In this document: one piece after another, positions 5,831-7,717 of the stretch
Layout of the letters: every line of letters starts with the position of its first letter
Position numbering within the stretch: position 1 is the stretch's first letter
Source: Verrucomicrobiota bacterium
GTDB taxonomy: Bacteria; Verrucomicrobiota; Verrucomicrobiia; Opitutales; Opitutaceae
NCBI GenBank assembly: GCA_023447015.1
Contig: JAEXPG010000187.1
Coordinates: 1 to 7,717 of the forward strand
Reading direction: 5' to 3'
DNA: 7,717 nucleotides
The notes under the pieces: model-generated
The model's database searches: none
Seen by the model: only the letters and a program-made list of their open reading frames with translations
What the model was told of the DNA's origin: nothing
Translations under genes and position numbers: made by a program

Positions 5831-6799
5831 ATGGCGCTGTATCTCGGCATCGACGGCGGCGGCACCGCCACCCGTGCACTCCTCTGCGACGAAGATGGCC
5901 GCGTACTCGGCCTCGGCACCGGCGGGGTGGCCAACCATCTCCACGCCGGTTGGGACGGCGCCGCCGACTCAGTCCGCACCGCGGTGTGCGTCGCCTTCGC
6001 GTCCGCCGAGCTCGCGCCCACCCCCTGCACCGCCGCGTTCCTCGGCATGGCCGCGGTGTCCTCCCCCGAGGCGCGGTCCCGCTGGCTCGAGATCGCACGA
6101 CAACTCTCCCTCGCCGAGACACCCAGGGCGGTCGGCATCGATCACGACATTCGCATCGCGTTGGCCGGAGGGCTCGCCGGCCGCCCGGGTATCGCGCTCA
6201 TCGCCGGCACCGGATCGTCCTGCTACGGCCGCACCGTCACCGGCGACACCTGGCAGGCGGGCGGCTGGGGCTCCATCCTCGACGACGGGGGCGGAGGCTA
6301 CTGGCTCGGACTACGCGCCGTGGGCGCCGCCATCCGCGGCGACGACGGCCGCGGCCCCGCGACCGCCCTGCGCGAACGTGTGCTCGCGCGCCTCCAGGTC
6401 GCCAACCTCCGCGAGATCGTCACCCGTCTGCACAACGGCTCGCTCGCCCGCCACGAGGTCGCCCGCCTCGCCGAGGACGTGATGGCCTGCGCCGCCGCCG
6501 GCGACACCGCCGCACAGGAGCTCCTCGCCCGCGGCGCCACCGAGTTGGCCAACATGGTCCGCGCCGTCGCCCAACGCCTCTTCCCGTCCGGCCGTCCGGA
6601 GGTCGTCCTCTCCGGCAGCACCGCAACCGCCGCCACGTTCTCCCCGATCATCCGCGCCGCCATCGATTGGGAAGTGCCCACGGCAAACGTCGTCCCGGCC
6701 GAGCTGACGCCGGTGGCCGGCGCCGCGTTGCTCGCCCTCGGTCTCGCTGGCGTCCCATCGACACCGCAGGTGATCCTCGCTCTCGGCGCCGAGCTCTGA
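5831..6799 (+). CDS. BadF/BadG/BcrA/BcrD-type ATPase, N-acetylglucosamine-kinase-like sugar kinase
   Basis: This 322-residue cytosolic protein of the ASKHA (actin/Hsp70/sugar kinase) superfamily is likely to phosphorylate an amino sugar or related sugar with ATP. The phosphate-1 loop is LGIDGGGTATRALLCDEDG at 5-23. D106 in GIDHDIRIAL fits the catalytic base (the NDA-type motif of NAG kinases). IALIAGTGSSCYGR at 121-134 is the phosphate-2 region, followed by AGGWGSILDDGGGGYWLG at 143-160, a hallmark of the N-acetylglucosamine kinase branch. VVLSGSTA at 258-265 is the adenosine loop, and AGAALLAL closes the C-terminal lobe. The length is typical. ATG 5831 is right before the first strand; no Shine-Dalgarno is seen. 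The 2-hydroxyacyl-CoA dehydratase activator branch is unlikely because its Fe-S cysteines are absent. The substrate is not proven, and no peptidoglycan-recycling or chitin genes are adjacent. Confidence 0.9.
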   Translation: MALYLGIDGGGTATRALLCDEDGRVLGLGTGGVANHLHAGWDGAADSVRTAVCVAFASAELAPTPCTAAFLGMAAVSSPEARSRWLEIARQLSLAETPRAVGIDHDIRIALAGGLAGRPGIALIAGTGSSCYGRTVTGDTWQAGGWGSILDDGGGGYWLGLRAVGAAIRGDDGRGPATALRERVLARLQVANLREIVTRLHNGSLARHEVARLAEDVMACAAAGDTAAQELLARGATELANMVRAVAQRLFPSGRPEVVLSGSTATAATFSPIIRAAIDWEVPTANVVPAELTPVAGAALLALGLAGVPSTPQVILALGAEL

Positions 6800-7031
6800 C
6801 CGACGGCCCGGCGCCCATCGCCGGAGGATCGTCTGCACCAGCGCCCCGCCGGGCAGCCTGGGCTGCCCACAAACGCAACGTCCACCCCTGGCGGCGCCCA
6901 TCCGCACAGGCGGAACCGCTCGCCGGCCGCCGGCGTTCGACTCATCCCCAACCGGCCCCATGACTTTCCACCGGCCCACCATGACTTCCGTCCGCTCGAC
7001 TCCGCGGACCGCCTCCCGCAGTCTCGCCACC
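6800..7031. other. Kinase-to-ABC gap with two GC-rich hairpins
   Basis: Two perfect inverted repeats follow the kinase stop. They are CCGGCG-CCCAT-CGCCGG (6808-6824) and GGGCAGC-CTGG-GCTGCCC (6851-6868). Neither is followed by a T run on either strand, so they are weak candidates for an intrinsic terminator. They could slow or attenuate transcription, or be chance in GC-rich DNA. No promoter consensus was found. The last 70 bases are open in the ABC gene's frame. Confidence 0.35.
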
Positions 7032-7717
7032 ATGACACCCCTGCTCCAAGTCGAGCACCTCTCCAAGGCCTTCGGCGCCGTCCAGGCCGTCGCCGATGTG
7101 GGCTTCGCCGTGCGCCCGGGCGAGATCTACGGCCTGCTCGGCCCAAACGGCGCCGGCAAGACCACCACCATCTCGATGATCTGCGGCCTGCTCCAACCCG
7201 ACGGTGGCCGCATCACCGTCGCCGGCCAGCCGCTCGCCGCCGACCCGCAGGCGGCCAAGCGTGTCATGGGCGTCGTGCCGCAGGAACTCGCGCTCTACGA
7301 GGAGCTGAGCGCCGCCGAGAACCTCGAATTCTGGGGACGCCTCGCCGGCCTCGACGCGAAGACCGCCCGCGCCCGCGCCGCCGAGCTGCTTGCCGCGCTC
7401 ACGCTCGCCGATCGCGCCAAGGACGCCGTGAAGACCTTCTCCGGCGGCATGAAGCGCCGCGTGAATCTCGGCTGCGCCCTTCTCCACCGCCCGAAACTCA
7501 TCCTGCTCGACGAGCCCACTGTGGGCATCGACCCGCAGGCGCGCCTCAACATCCTCGAGTTCATCCGCGGCCTGCGCGCCGAGGGCGTGAGCGTGCTCTA
7601 CACCACGCACTACCTCGAGGAGGCCGAGTCGCTCTGCGACCGCATCGGCATCGTCGACCACGGTCGCATGCACGCCGAGGGCACATTGCGCGAGCTGCAG
7701 GACCGCCTCGGCGGCGA
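7032..7717 (+). CDS. ABC-2-type exporter ATP-binding protein (3' partial)
   Basis: The first 228 residues of an ABC transporter ATPase are present; the gene runs off the window. It powers export by an ABC-2 permease, probably encoded next downstream. Visible motifs are Walker A GPNGAGKT at 37-44, Q-loop VVPQE with Q84, signature FSGGM at 136-140, Walker B LILLDEP at 156-162 with catalytic E161, D-loop GIDPQ at 165-169, and H-switch H193 in TTHYLEEAE. The motif set VGIDPQAR plus THYLEEAE is typical of DrrA/NatA/CcmA-like exporter ATPases, so antibiotic, lipid, polysaccharide or Na+ export are all possible. The ATG at 7032 puts the usual LLQVEHLSKAFG at residues 4-15. In-frame ATGs at 6960 and 6981 would add 24 or 17 Arg/Thr/Ser-rich residues that do not fit the family. 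No Shine-Dalgarno marks any of the three. Confidence 0.93.
   Translation, partial: MTPLLQVEHLSKAFGAVQAVADVGFAVRPGEIYGLLGPNGAGKTTTISMICGLLQPDGGRITVAGQPLAADPQAAKRVMGVVPQELALYEELSAAENLEFWGRLAGLDAKTARARAAELLAALTLADRAKDAVKTFSGGMKRRVNLGCALLHRPKLILLDEPTVGIDPQARLNILEFIRGLRAEGVSVLYTTHYLEEAESLCDRIGIVDHGRMHAEGTLRELQDRLGG

Noticed and set aside
5622..6122. N-terminal extension of the zinc-ribbon membrane protein to 283 residues
   Set aside because: The strong Shine-Dalgarno supports the ATG at 5621, and the extension is Arg-rich antisense of the kinase.
5334..6482. 382-codon plus-strand frame
   Set aside because: It crosses the well-supported zinc-ribbon gene on the opposite strand and then overlaps the kinase out of frame; Ser/Pro/Arg-rich.
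6808..6868. Two GC hairpins as an intrinsic terminator of the kinase
   Set aside because: The stems are perfect but no T run follows either one, so an intrinsic terminator cannot be claimed.
5683..6963. 426-codon Arg-rich plus-strand frame over the kinase
   Set aside because: It is a frame-shifted shadow of the kinase gene, which shows all family motifs in its own frame. The Arg/Pro/His composition is typical of a shifted GC-rich frame.
6298..7673. Minus-strand open frames (282, 251 and 243 codons) over the kinase and ABC genes
   Set aside because: They are antisense to two genes with clear motifs, and their composition is Gly/Arg/Ala noise.
1..7717. CRISPR array, insertion sequence, integrase or attachment site
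   Set aside because: No regularly spaced short repeats, transposase or recombinase motifs, terminal inverted repeats or tRNA-associated direct repeats were seen.

Overview
The window is GC-rich DNA that looks like a Verrucomicrobiota chromosome, most likely from the Opitutales/Opitutaceae. That assignment is an inference. It rests on two PEP-CTERM exosortase-target proteins ending in a WRRRAKR tail, strong G/C bias at third codon positions, scarce Shine-Dalgarno sequences, and an intergenic stretch resembling a dispersed repeat that I associate with Verrucomicrobiota and Planctomycetota genomes. No mobile element, CRISPR array, rRNA or tRNA was found.

Layout, left to right. (1) Positions 1-2553, plus strand: the 3' part of a large membrane-anchored protein. 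It has a proline-rich cytoplasmic tail, one membrane helix, and an extracytoplasmic region with three copies of a module at an exact 140-residue period. (2) Positions 2554-3270: a roughly 700-base stretch without a convincing intact gene. It holds a dispersed-repeat-like segment and weak traces of decayed coding sequence on both strands. (3) Positions 3271-4884, minus strand: two paralogous PEP-CTERM surface or secreted proteins in tandem. Each has its own candidate promoter and an essentially identical Rho-independent terminator. (4) Positions 4979-5621, minus strand: a probable frameshifted small zinc-ribbon gene, then an intact two-helix membrane protein with a C-terminal zinc ribbon and the only strong Shine-Dalgarno in the window. 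(5) Positions 5831-6799, plus strand: a BadF/BadG/N-acetylglucosamine-kinase-type sugar kinase, divergent from the zinc-ribbon gene. (6) Positions 7032-7717, plus strand: the 5' part of an ABC-2-type exporter ATPase that runs off the window.

The genes do not form one obvious pathway. The common thread is the cell envelope: a membrane-anchored repeat protein, two exosortase substrates, a small membrane zinc-ribbon protein, a possible amino-sugar kinase and an exporter ATPase. Separate promoters and terminators around the PEP-CTERM genes argue for independent transcription units. No convincing new defence, mobile or regulatory system is visible. The most unusual structures are the 140-residue triplication and the twin PEP-CTERM anchor-plus-terminator cassette.
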